This document shows, piece by piece, positions 41,425-52,706 of a DNA stretch of 64,000 nt. This DNA comes from JACPDI01 sp035463475. Its GTDB lineage: Bacteria > Acidobacteriota > Vicinamibacteria > Vicinamibacterales > 2-12-FULL-66-21. The stretch's first letter is position 1, and every line of letters starts with the position of its first letter. The stretch lies in contig DATHTE010000110.1 of assembly GCA_035463475.1 (NCBI GenBank), positions 32,899 to 96,898 of the forward strand, written 5' to 3'. A program made the position numbers and the translations under genes. Under the pieces are notes generated by a model. That model was not told where the DNA came from. It saw nothing but the letters and a program-made list of their open reading frames with translations, and searched no databases.

Positions 41425-42377
41425 GTGGGGCTCTCGGCCGGAACGTCGAAGCGCATGCCCGGCTTCACACGCCGGCCGGCCAGGAACTCGCGCGCGCGCA
41501 TCGCGCGGCGCGCCTCCGGCTGCAGCTCGAGGATCCGCAATGTGCCGTTGCCCGTCGCCACCAGGAACTCGTCGCCGGCGGCGTGCACGACCTCACCGGG
41601 CGCGCCAGGTGTCTCGTGCGACGCGAGCCCTGTGCGGAGTACCAGCAGCCGTTCTCCCCCGAGTGCAGCCTGGGCGAGCGGCCACGGGTGCAGCCCGCGC
41701 ACGCGGTTGTGCAGCTCGATGGCGGAGCGCCGCCAGTCAAGGACCCCTTCCGCCTTGGTCAGCCGGGGCGCGTACGTCGCGAGCCGATCGTCCTGCGGCA
41801 CCTCGCGCGCCGTCCCCTGCGCAAGATCATCGACCACGTTGACGCACAGCTCGGCGCCGATCTCCGCCAGCGCGCGCTCGACTTCCTCGCTGGTCTCCTC
41901 GGGACCGATCGCCCGCGTGCCGACAGCGAACACCGGGCCTGCGTCCAGCTCCCGTACGACCCTCATGATTGACACGCCGGTTTCGGCTTCTCCCGCGATG
42001 ACCGCGCGGTGGACCGGTGCGGCGCCGCGGTAGCGCGGGAGAATCGAGGCGTGGATGTTGATCAGGCCGAGCCGCGGCGTGGCAATGACCGCCTCGGGCA
42101 GAATTCGCCCGTACGCAGCGACGACGCCAAGGTCCGCGTCGACCGCGCTGAGTGCGTCCTGGAACGCCGCCACTTTGAGGCGCTCCGGCTGCAGCACGGG
42201 CAGAAGGGCCTCCTCGGCGACCGACTTCACGGCGCCGGGCGCAAGCTTCTGCCCGCGTCCGCGCGGGCGATCGGGCTGGGTGACGACGCCCACGACCTGG
42301 TGACGGGAACGGAGCAGCCGCCGGAGGGCCGTGGCCGCGAATTCCGGTGTGCCAAAGAAAACGAGCCGGAGCGTCAC
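41421..42377 (-). CDS. fmt: methionyl-tRNA formyltransferase
   Basis: 318 residues from GTG 42377, which overlaps the def stop (GTGA); the frame continues upstream inside def and is rejected. Transfers formyl from 10-formyl-THF to initiator Met-tRNA. FFGTPEFAATALRRLL, VVTQPDRPRGRGQKL, NIHASILPRYRGAAPVHRAV (catalytic Asn/His) and the C-terminal WPLAQAAL tRNA-binding domain are all present. Confidence 0.96.
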   Translation of the reverse strand: MTLRLVFFGTPEFAATALRRLLRSRHQVVGVVTQPDRPRGRGQKLAPGAVKSVAEEALLPVLQPERLKVAAFQDALSAVDADLGVVAAYGRILPEAVIATPRLGLINIHASILPRYRGAAPVHRAVIAGEAETGVSIMRVVRELDAGPVFAVGTRAIGPEETSEEVERALAEIGAELCVNVVDDLAQGTAREVPQDDRLATYAPRLTKAEGVLDWRRSAIELHNRVRGLHPWPLAQAALGGERLLVLRTGLASHETPGAPGEVVHAAGDEFLVATGNGTLRILELQPEARRAMRAREFLAGRRVKPGMRFDVPAESPT

Positions 42378-42883
42378 CACTTCCCAGCCCGCTTCAGCTT
42401 CTGGATTCGCCTGACGATCATGTCGCGCTTGATGCCCCGCAGGCGGTCCACGAAGAGCGTCCCGTCGAGGTGGTCCATCTCGTGCTGGAAGGCCCGCGCC
42501 AGCAGCTGGGTGCCTTCGATCTTCTGGTCCTTCCCGTCGCGATCGAGCCCCCGGCACACGACCCGCGACGGGCGCAGCACGGTCGCGTTGAAGCCCGGGA
42601 CGCTCAGGCAGCCTTCTTCCTCGAGCTGCGTGCCATCACGCTCGCCGAATTCGGGGTTGATCATCACGACCAGGTCGCCGCTGGCGCGCCCGAGCGACAG
42701 GTCGATGACGAAGATGCGAAGGGGCACGCCCACCTGCGGCGCCGCCAGACCGATGCCCGGCGCCGCATACATCGTCTCGATCATGTCGTCGATGAGCGCC
42801 TGTGTGTCCGTCGTGATCTCCGTCACGGGGCTGGCCGGGAAATGCAGCCCTTCATCGCCGTACCGGAGAATCGGCCTAAGCAT
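42374..42883 (-). CDS. def: peptide deformylase
   Basis: 169 residues. Removes the N-formyl group of nascent proteins. All three family motifs are present: GIGLAAPQVG, EEGCLSVPG (metal Cys) and QHEMDHLDG (metal His pair and catalytic Glu). Overlaps the aroC end by 8 bases and fmt by 4 bases. Confidence 0.97.
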   Translation of the reverse strand: MLRPILRYGDEGLHFPASPVTEITTDTQALIDDMIETMYAAPGIGLAAPQVGVPLRIFVIDLSLGRASGDLVVMINPEFGERDGTQLEEEGCLSVPGFNATVLRPSRVVCRGLDRDGKDQKIEGTQLLARAFQHEMDHLDGTLFVDRLRGIKRDMIVRRIQKLKRAGKW

Positions 42884-44087
42884 GCGTCGAGAACCGACCC
42901 TGCTGCCGGTCGCGCCAGGCGGTATACGCCGCCAGGACGTCTGACATCGCGTCGCCGCCGAACTTTTCGAGAAACGCGTCGGCGAGCACCAGCGCCATCA
43001 TCGCCTCGCCGACGACGGATGCCGCCGGCACGGCGCACACGTCGCTGCGCTCGATCGCCGCCTCCGCCTCCTCCATCGTCGCGAGATCGATCGAGCGGAG
43101 GGGTTTCATCAGCGTGGAGATCGGCTTCATGAACGCCGTCACGCGGATCTCCTCGCCGTTCGACACGCCTCCTTCGAGGCCGCCGGCGTTGTTCGTCGGC
43201 CGCGTCCAAGGCCAGACGGACGCGCCCGCGGCCGCGTCGGCCGGGAGAATCTCGTCGTGCACCTGCGATCCGGGAAGCGACGCCCCCTCGACGCCGAGGC
43301 CGATTCCGATCGCCTTGATGGCGTGGATGGACATGAAGGCCTGCGCGAGGCGTCCGTCGAGTTTGCGGTCCCAGTGCGTGTAGCTGCCGAGTCCCGGAGG
43401 GACGCCGCGCGCGATGACCTCGAACGCGCCGCCGACAGTGTCGCCGCGCTCCCGGGCGCCGTCGATCTCCGCGACCATCCGCGCCTCGAGCTCGCGGTCC
43501 ACGCAGCGGAGCGGAGCATCGTCGGAGATGGCAGCGGCCCGCTCGAAGGAGATCGTGTGCGCCGCGGCCAGCGCGATCCTGCCGATTGCCACGACGTGAC
43601 TGGCGATCTCGATCCCGACGGCGCGCAGGAAGTCCGCCGCGACGGCCCCCGCCGCCACGCGGGCCGCGGTCTCCCGCGCGCTGGCGCGCTCGAGCACGTC
43701 GCGGACATCCGCGCGATCGAATTTGATGGCGCCGGCGAGATCGGCGTGGCCGGGACGCGGCCGCGTCACCGGCGGCCGATTGGCGCCGCCGGCGTCTGGC
43801 GGCGGCTCGGCGGTGATGGCCATCGTACGTCGCCAGTTCTCCCAGTCGCGGTTGCGAATGAGCAGGGCGATCGGTCCGCCGATGGTCTCGCCACCGCGCA
43901 CGCCGGACAGGATCTCGGCGCGGTCCGCTTCGATGGCCATCCGGCGGCCGCGGCCGTGGCCTTTCTGTCGCCGCGCGAGGCGCGCCGCGATGGCGTCAGC
44001 GTCGATGCGCAAGCCGGCCGGGAGGCCCTCGACGATGGTCACGAGCGCCTGTCCGTGCGATTCGCCCGCGGTGAGAAAACGCAGCAC
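42876..44087 (-). CDS. aroC: chorismate synthase
   Basis: 403 residues. FMN-dependent final step of the shikimate pathway. RFLTAGESHGQALVTIVEGLPAG, ARRQKGHGRGRRM, RPRPGHADLAGAIKF, SARETAARVAAGAVA and NNAGGLEGGVSNGE are all signature segments. GTG start at 44087. It is the first gene of the long - strand operon and divergent from the sigma-54 activator; a TAAAAT-like -10 lies near 44096-44101. It lies about 10 kb away from the aro/trp operon. Confidence 0.97.
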   Translation of the reverse strand: MLRFLTAGESHGQALVTIVEGLPAGLRIDADAIAARLARRQKGHGRGRRMAIEADRAEILSGVRGGETIGGPIALLIRNRDWENWRRTMAITAEPPPDAGGANRPPVTRPRPGHADLAGAIKFDRADVRDVLERASARETAARVAAGAVAADFLRAVGIEIASHVVAIGRIALAAAHTISFERAAAISDDAPLRCVDRELEARMVAEIDGARERGDTVGGAFEVIARGVPPGLGSYTHWDRKLDGRLAQAFMSIHAIKAIGIGLGVEGASLPGSQVHDEILPADAAAGASVWPWTRPTNNAGGLEGGVSNGEEIRVTAFMKPISTLMKPLRSIDLATMEEAEAAIERSDVCAVPAASVVGEAMMALVLADAFLEKFGGDAMSDVLAAYTAWRDRQQGRFSTHA

Positions 44088-44186
44088 GCACGCGTATTTT
44101 ACATCGAAGTTTTTGCCGATCCCGCGCGGCGTGCCTGCGCATTCGGGCCGGATCTGCGTGGGAGATCTTCTTGCACCACCGAGGGC

Positions 44187-47443
<3,257 letters not shown>

Positions 47444-47471
<28 letters not shown>

Positions 47472-47650
47472 TCGCACGATCGGTTATCGGGTAAACGGGC
47501 AATTGGGTAGTTGGATCGAGCGACCGGGCAATCTAGTCGAGCAATCGCGCCGGTCGCGCGTCAACCGATTACCAGATCCAACTACCCGATCACCCGATTG
47601 CAGATGACCCGATCGTGCGATTACCCGATTACCCGCTTATCAATTGCCGA
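47444..47650. repeat. ~200-bp nested palindromic element
   Basis: Nested inverted segments: GCGGGTAATCGCACGATCGG (47464-47483) against 47609-47627, GGGTAGTTGGATC (47505-47517) against GATCCAACTACCC (47575-47587), and GCGACCGG (47520-47527) against 47550-47557. Made of variants of ATCGGGTAAT. It begins inside the activator gene and fills the gap to the TPR gene. Probably a MITE-like intergenic element; nothing else is seen in this gap. Confidence 0.7.
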
Positions 47651-47666
47651 TAGCCGCCTTGACCGC

Positions 47667-49097
47667 CTATCTGAACTTCCTCTGCAGCGCCCGGAGCGCG
47701 TAATCGTCCGGACGCAGGCCGATTGCGCGCGTCACGGCCGCCCGCGCCGCGTCGCGGTTGCCCGCCGCCCAGGCCGCTTCGCCGAGGCGCGCCAGCAGCC
47801 GCGCGTCGGAGGGGTTCAACGCGGACGCGCGGCGATACCAGCGTTCGCCGGTCGCTGGATCGTCGATCCGCATGGAGAGGTCAGCGATGCGCGCGGCGGG
47901 CGCAAGCCGCTCGCCGTCGGGATCGTCTTCCGCCAGGAGGGCGCGATAGCTCACGAGCGCGTCGCGCGTGCGCGCCAGCTCGCCTCGTCGCGTCGAGAGG
48001 TCGGCCAGGTACAGGAAGGCGCTGGGTTCGACAGGGAAGCGTGCCGTGGCTTCGAGCAGCGTCTGTTCCGCGGCCTCGAGATCACCGGCGACGAACAGCG
48101 CGCGGCCGAACAGTGCCAGCGCCTCGCTGCTCGGGTCCGCGGTCGTCAGCGCCCCTTCGAGCGCCTCGAGGGCCTTGCTGAGCGCGATGCGGTCGTTGCG
48201 CGCCTCGGCGGACTCCAGCCACACGCGGCCGAGCGCCACGTAAACCTGCGGCGTCTCCGGAAACCGCTCCGCCGCGCTGCCCAGCGTCAGCACCGCCTGG
48301 CTCGTGCGGCCCGTCTTCGCATACGCGAGGCCCAGGGCGACCGCGTGTTCCGGCCGCGGGCCGAGCGCCGCCAGGGCCTCGAGCTGCTCGATTTCGTCCC
48401 TCGTGCGTCCGAGGTCACGGAAGATCGTCGCCAGCTCGGCGCGCGCCTCGCTGAAGGCGGGGGAGAACGCAATAGCGGCGCGCAGCGCCTTGAGCGCGTC
48501 GGCCGTGCGCCCCAGCTCGCGGAGCGCGAGACCGAGCACGTACTGCGCTTCCGCGTTTCGGCCGTCGAGCGCCACCGCGCTCCCGAGCGGCTGGATCGCG
48601 GCGCTGGCGTGCCCGGCCTGGTATTGCGCCAGACCGAGCTTGTAGAACAGGCGCCCCGACGTGTCGTCCAGACGAACGCAGTCGGCGTAGCGGTCCGCCG
48701 CCCGCTCGTATTCCTTCAGCGCGTAGTTGACATCGCCGAGCGCCTCGAACACCCGAACGGAGGCGGCGTCGAGTTCCGAGGCGGTCCGCAGGTCCCGGCG
48801 GGCGTTCTGGAACTCCCCGCGCCGATGGTAGGCCTGCCCGCGCTTGAGATACGCCAGCATCGCGTCCGGCCTGAGGGCGATGGCGCCGCTGAACGCCTCG
48901 ACGGCCACGAAGGTGTCGTCGCGCGCCAGGGCCGCGTCACCGACGGCAATGAGCCGTCGGTACTCGCGCTCGGCGGACGCCGCCGCGTATCCCGCGACGG
49001 CCGCGAAGCCGGCGGCGACGACGAACAGGCCGATCAGGAACCGTTTCAAGGGTTTAGTGTCTAAGTAAGATACCAGACGCGGGAAGGGTGCTACCAT
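47667..49097 (-). CDS. TPR-repeat protein with N-terminal membrane anchor
   Basis: 476 residues if it starts at ATG 49097, whose bases overlap the ATG of the divergent sigma gene; a TTG at 49049 (LKRFLIG) is the alternative. Hydrophobic helix FLIGLFVVAAGFAAVAGYAAA (about 19-40), then about ten TPR units (for example AVEAFSGAIALRPDAMLAYLKRGQAYHRRGEF; AIQPLGSAVALDGRNAEAQYVLGLALRELGR). Scaffold protein facing the periplasm or cytoplasm; partner unknown. It faces the palindromic element at its 3' end. Confidence 0.85.
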   Translation of the reverse strand: MVAPFPRLVSYLDTKPLKRFLIGLFVVAAGFAAVAGYAAASAEREYRRLIAVGDAALARDDTFVAVEAFSGAIALRPDAMLAYLKRGQAYHRRGEFQNARRDLRTASELDAASVRVFEALGDVNYALKEYERAADRYADCVRLDDTSGRLFYKLGLAQYQAGHASAAIQPLGSAVALDGRNAEAQYVLGLALRELGRTADALKALRAAIAFSPAFSEARAELATIFRDLGRTRDEIEQLEALAALGPRPEHAVALGLAYAKTGRTSQAVLTLGSAAERFPETPQVYVALGRVWLESAEARNDRIALSKALEALEGALTTADPSSEALALFGRALFVAGDLEAAEQTLLEATARFPVEPSAFLYLADLSTRRGELARTRDALVSYRALLAEDDPDGERLAPAARIADLSMRIDDPATGERWYRRASALNPSDARLLARLGEAAWAAGNRDAARAAVTRAIGLRPDDYALRALQRKFR

Positions 49098-49713
49098 GGC
49101 TGAGGAACTTTCGGTGAAACCCGCCCCAGCCCTTACCTGGTCGGAGGTTGGCAGCCGGGAGGCGGCACTGATCGCCCGCTGCGCGGCGGGCGACGAGGAT
49201 GCCTGCGCCGAACTGGTCGACGAGCACCAACGGCTCGTCTTCCAGCTGGCGCTGAACCTTCTCGGCGACTCCCAGGAGGCGCTCGATCTCTCGCAGGAAG
49301 TATTCCTGCGCGTGTTCCGTACACTCCCGACCTTCCGCGGTCACTCCACGCTGCGCACGTGGATCTATCGCATCACGGTGAACCAGGCGAAGAACCGCCT
49401 GCGCTGGTGGCGCCGCCGCAGGCGCGCACAGCAGATTTCACTGGATGAGCACGTTCGCCAACACGGGGAGTTGCCGAGCAACGCCGTGGGCGCCTCGCCC
49501 GACCGCGTGCTCCGGCAGAAGGAGCTGGGCGATCGGCTGCGCGACGCGCTCGATCGCCTGCCATTCGACCAGCGGACGGCCATCGTGCTTCGGGAAATCG
49601 ATGGGCTCAGCTACGACGAGATCGCCTTCTCGCTCGGCGTGGCGGTCGGGACCATCAAATCGAGACTGGCGCGCGCCCGCGAGACGCTGCGCGCGCAACT
49701 GAGGGGCGTATGA
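49096..49713 (+). CDS. ECF-type RNA polymerase sigma factor (RpoE/SigW-like)
   Basis: 205 residues. Region 2 (DACAELVDEHQRLVFQLALNLLGDSQEALDLSQEVFLRVFRTLPTFRG...LRTWIYRITVNQAKN) and region 4 (LDRLPFDQRTAIVLREIDGLSYDEIAFSLGVAVGTIKSRLARARETL) are complete. A GGAAGGG site 9 bases upstream supports ATG 49096. Overlaps its anti-sigma gene (ATGA). Confidence 0.95.
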   Translation: MAEELSVKPAPALTWSEVGSREAALIARCAAGDEDACAELVDEHQRLVFQLALNLLGDSQEALDLSQEVFLRVFRTLPTFRGHSTLRTWIYRITVNQAKNRLRWWRRRRRAQQISLDEHVRQHGELPSNAVGASPDRVLRQKELGDRLRDALDRLPFDQRTAIVLREIDGLSYDEIAFSLGVAVGTIKSRLARARETLRAQLRGV

Positions 49714-50426
49714 AGCTGCTGACCTGCTCGTCTGTCCGGCGGCGGCTCACGGCGTTCCACGATCGTGAACTGCCAGCCGAGGAATTCTTCGCCGTCGAGT
49801 CGCACCTCGCGGGCTGCCCACCATGCGCCAGCGAAGCGGCCGCGCTCGACGAACTCGCCGCGATGATGCGGGGCGTGGCCCACGCGAGCGGCGCCGATCG
49901 CGCTGACCTCCGCGGCCTGCAGGCTGACATCCTGAGCCGCGTCAGGCAGGAGTACGACGCGACCTGGCCCGCCCGCCTGCAGCGCTTCTGGGACGACATG
50001 CACCTGGTGTGGATCGGAATGGCGGCGGCCGCCGCTTCGCTCGTGTGCGGCACGCTCATGGCCGGGATGCTCCACTACGCGTCGCCCGAGCGGAACGACT
50101 CGCTCGCCGCGATGCTCCAGGCGATGGCGTCGCGCGATCCGTACATGCAGCTGCCGAGCCCCGGCGATGTCGTACCCGCCTCGCTCATGGACTCGATCGG
50201 CGAGGACGAAGCGGTGCTGGCGTTGTCCGCCATGGTGAGCCGCGAAGGGCGCGTGAACGGTCTCGAGCTGGTCTCGAACCAGCAGGACCGCGAGCACGTC
50301 GAACAGTTGCTCGATGCCGTCTCCCGCGCGCGTTTCCAGCCGGCGCAGCAGGCGGGCTCTCCCGTGCCCGTGAACATGGTGTGGCTGCTCACGCGCACGA
50401 CGGTGCGCGGCAAACAGCACCTGTGA
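49710..50426 (+). CDS. anti-sigma factor with zinc-finger domain and TonB-C-like extracytoplasmic tail
   Basis: 238 residues. The N-terminal ZAS-type zinc finger has H-x3-C-x2-C in SHLAGCPPCASEA (about 32-44) plus upstream CSSVRRRLTAFHDREL. One membrane helix (WIGMAAAAASLVCGTLMAGML, about 95-115) follows. The periplasmic part ends with GRVNGLELVS, LLDAVSRARFQPAQQAGSPVPVNMVW, which looks like the TonB C-terminal domain (G-x-V ... A-x-x-RFxPA ... GxPVxV). The ATG overlaps the sigma stop. It should hold the sigma factor inactive until an envelope signal. Confidence 0.87.
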   Translation: MKLLTCSSVRRRLTAFHDRELPAEEFFAVESHLAGCPPCASEAAALDELAAMMRGVAHASGADRADLRGLQADILSRVRQEYDATWPARLQRFWDDMHLVWIGMAAAAASLVCGTLMAGMLHYASPERNDSLAAMLQAMASRDPYMQLPSPGDVVPASLMDSIGEDEAVLALSAMVSREGRVNGLELVSNQQDREHVEQLLDAVSRARFQPAQQAGSPVPVNMVWLLTRTTVRGKQHL

Positions 50427-50438
50427 GCGCGGCGCGCG

Positions 50439-52667
50439 CTACCGCTTGAGTTCCGCCCCGGCGGTGGCGGCGTTGTTCATGGCGTCGGTCGCGCGAATGG
50501 TGATCGCGCGGCCGCCGTTCCCCGCAATCTCGATCGCGAACTCCTCGACCCGGGAGTCCGGGATCCCGTCCACCGGATACACCACGCGCCAGCGTTCCCC
50601 CTCGAGCGAGTACTCGACCTTCTGAACGGGGGAGTGATCGTCGCGGACCGTGAAGCGCAGCATTCGACCGTCCGCCCCGGCGGCGATCGTGATACGCGGC
50701 GGCGCGTTGTCGACCTCGAAGCTGCTGCTTTCTCGCTCACCCGAGAGCGCCGTGCCAGGCGAGTTGGACGGCGCGTCCGACGCGGAGATCTTGACGACGT
50801 ACGTGCCGTCTGGCACCGACGTGGTGTCCCAGACAACGATGGCGTCGTTCAAACCGCGACGGAGCGTTCGCCAGCCGGTGTCGCCTTCGCGCCGGTAGAG
50901 CACGTCGTACTGGAGCTGGTCGCTGTTCGGATCATCAGCCTTCCACACGAACGTCTGCAGCCCCTTCTGGTACATCCGGCGCCCGAGCAGCGGGGCAGCC
51001 TGAACGGCCGCGCCCTGCGACGGAGACTGCGCCTGCTGCTGCCGCAAGGCGGCGCCCTGGTCGTCGAACCCCGCGATCTCGAGCTCGCCGGTGGAGAAGG
51101 GTTTCTGGAACACGGTACCAGCGGGATGCACCGTGATCGACTCGACCTCCGGCCGCAGGTTCCGCGGCAGGTACGCTGTGGTCACCGAGGTGAGCACGGG
51201 CGAGGCGTCCGGCTTTGCGCCGACCAGCACGGCGCGCCACTGAAGGTACCGGGCCTTCGGGCTGACGATGCGGTCCCCTTCCGGGTTCTTGTAGGGCGGC
51301 GACCAGTCGCTCCACGTGTCGTCGGGAGTGGCGGTGTTGCCCGTGCGCGTCGTGATCTCCACCTGCCCGCCGTTCAGTTGCGCGCGCCAGCTGATCGTCC
51401 CCCAGGAAGCCACCGTCGTGGCGTCGCGGACGTCTGACTCGTAGGTTCCCCTGGCGGCGCGCGCCGCCGAGAGGCGGAACAGCTTGCCGGGGTTCGCTGT
51501 CGCGAGCACGTACTGCCCGTCGTTCACCGGCAGCAACGCGGTGACCTGCTGCGCACCCACGCGCCCGAGCAGCGTCGCGCTCATCGACTGGGGCGCGGCA
51601 TGGAACAACCGCCCCTCGCCACCGGTCGCGACCAGCAGCCGGCCGTTCGCGTCGACGGCGAGATCGTACGGAAGATCCGCGTCCGACGACCAGACGACGT
51701 CCGACACGCCGTCGGTCAGGATCCGGAAGATGGCTCCCTTGGCCTGTGACGGGCGCGGTTCGCGCGGCGGAGTGGCGGCGGCCGCAGCCTGGCCCGCGTC
51801 CACGATCGCGATCGCCGTGATTTCCGTCGAGACCGTCGGGGTGCCTGTTGCCTGCGGCGGAGGGGTCACGCGTTCCGGCGACGTGTCGCCGCCGCTCGCC
51901 GCGGGACGATCGCTGAGCGCGGCCACGTAGATCGATCCGTCGCCGGCAACCCGCAGCGCGCGCACTTCGCGATACGGCGAATCGAGCAGCACGAACCCGC
52001 GGCCGTCCTCGCCGATACGGAACACGCGCCCCGGAGATCCTGTCCCGGCCAGCACCCGCCCTTCCGCGTCGAAGGCGAGCGACAGCACGTGCGTCGCGCG
52101 GGTGCGGTAGAAGGGGGCCCCCTTGCCATCGGGCGGGACGCGGTAGATGACGCCCTTCTCGCCCGTCGCAACGTAGAGCACTCCCTTGGCGTCGGAGGCG
52201 AGCGCCCAGATGTACTTGTCCTCGGGATCGAACACGACGCGCGAGGTGCCGTCGGCGGAGATGCGATACACCTTGCCGTCGGGCGAGGTGGCCGCAAAGA
52301 GCCCGCCGCCGCCCGCTGACGCCAGGGCGTGCACCTCCAGTTCCCCTGCGTCGAAGAAGACCGACGCCTTGCCGTCGCGCCCGACGCGGTACACCTTGCC
52401 TTCGTTGCCACTCCCGGCGAAGTAGCCGCCATCGGCGCCGGGAATCACCGACCAGAGCACCGGAGCCGCCGTCTCGGCCACCTGCTCGAGCGCTGGACCG
52501 AGCGCAAGCCGCCCATCGCTGTCGACCGACAGCGAGGTCGCGTCACCCTTGAGGAACTCAGCCTGCGTCGCGACGATCCAGAACGTGGCGGATGCGGCGC
52601 GTGTCAGCACGGCTGCCGAGCAGATCAGTACCACGGTTGTGAGTATTCGTACAGACCAGCGTGTCAT
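50439..52667 (-). CDS. exported beta-propeller protein of unknown function
   Basis: 742 residues. Signal peptide (SVRILTTVVLICSAAVLTRAASA). Residues about 60-420 form blades with the pattern GKVYRVGxDGKASVFFD / GLFAATSPDGKVYRIS / GVLYVATGEKGVIYRVPPDGKG / GRLLVATGGEGRLFHAAP, i.e. an NHL/SMP-30-like six- or seven-bladed propeller. The C-terminal half carries beta-sandwich units (LRPEVESITVHPAGTVFQKPF; SPVQKVEYSLEGERWRVVYPVDG) of fibronectin/Ig type. It follows the S55 gene on the same strand by 39 bases and converges on the anti-sigma gene. Confidence 0.82.
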   Translation of the reverse strand: MTRWSVRILTTVVLICSAAVLTRAASATFWIVATQAEFLKGDATSLSVDSDGRLALGPALEQVAETAAPVLWSVIPGADGGYFAGSGNEGKVYRVGRDGKASVFFDAGELEVHALASAGGGGLFAATSPDGKVYRISADGTSRVVFDPEDKYIWALASDAKGVLYVATGEKGVIYRVPPDGKGAPFYRTRATHVLSLAFDAEGRVLAGTGSPGRVFRIGEDGRGFVLLDSPYREVRALRVAGDGSIYVAALSDRPAASGGDTSPERVTPPPQATGTPTVSTEITAIAIVDAGQAAAAATPPREPRPSQAKGAIFRILTDGVSDVVWSSDADLPYDLAVDANGRLLVATGGEGRLFHAAPQSMSATLLGRVGAQQVTALLPVNDGQYVLATANPGKLFRLSAARAARGTYESDVRDATTVASWGTISWRAQLNGGQVEITTRTGNTATPDDTWSDWSPPYKNPEGDRIVSPKARYLQWRAVLVGAKPDASPVLTSVTTAYLPRNLRPEVESITVHPAGTVFQKPFSTGELEIAGFDDQGAALRQQQAQSPSQGAAVQAAPLLGRRMYQKGLQTFVWKADDPNSDQLQYDVLYRREGDTGWRTLRRGLNDAIVVWDTTSVPDGTYVVKISASDAPSNSPGTALSGERESSSFEVDNAPPRITIAAGADGRMLRFTVRDDHSPVQKVEYSLEGERWRVVYPVDGIPDSRVEEFAIEIAGNGGRAITIRATDAMNNAATAGAELKR

Positions 52668-52706
52668 GTAAGAGATAAGGAACGGCCTCGGGGTCCCGTT
52701 TACTGC

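Noticed and set aside
43257..44186. An upstream extension of the sigma-54 activator frame
   Set aside because: It lies fully opposite aroC and has no homology-like segments; the start was placed after aroC at GTG 44187.
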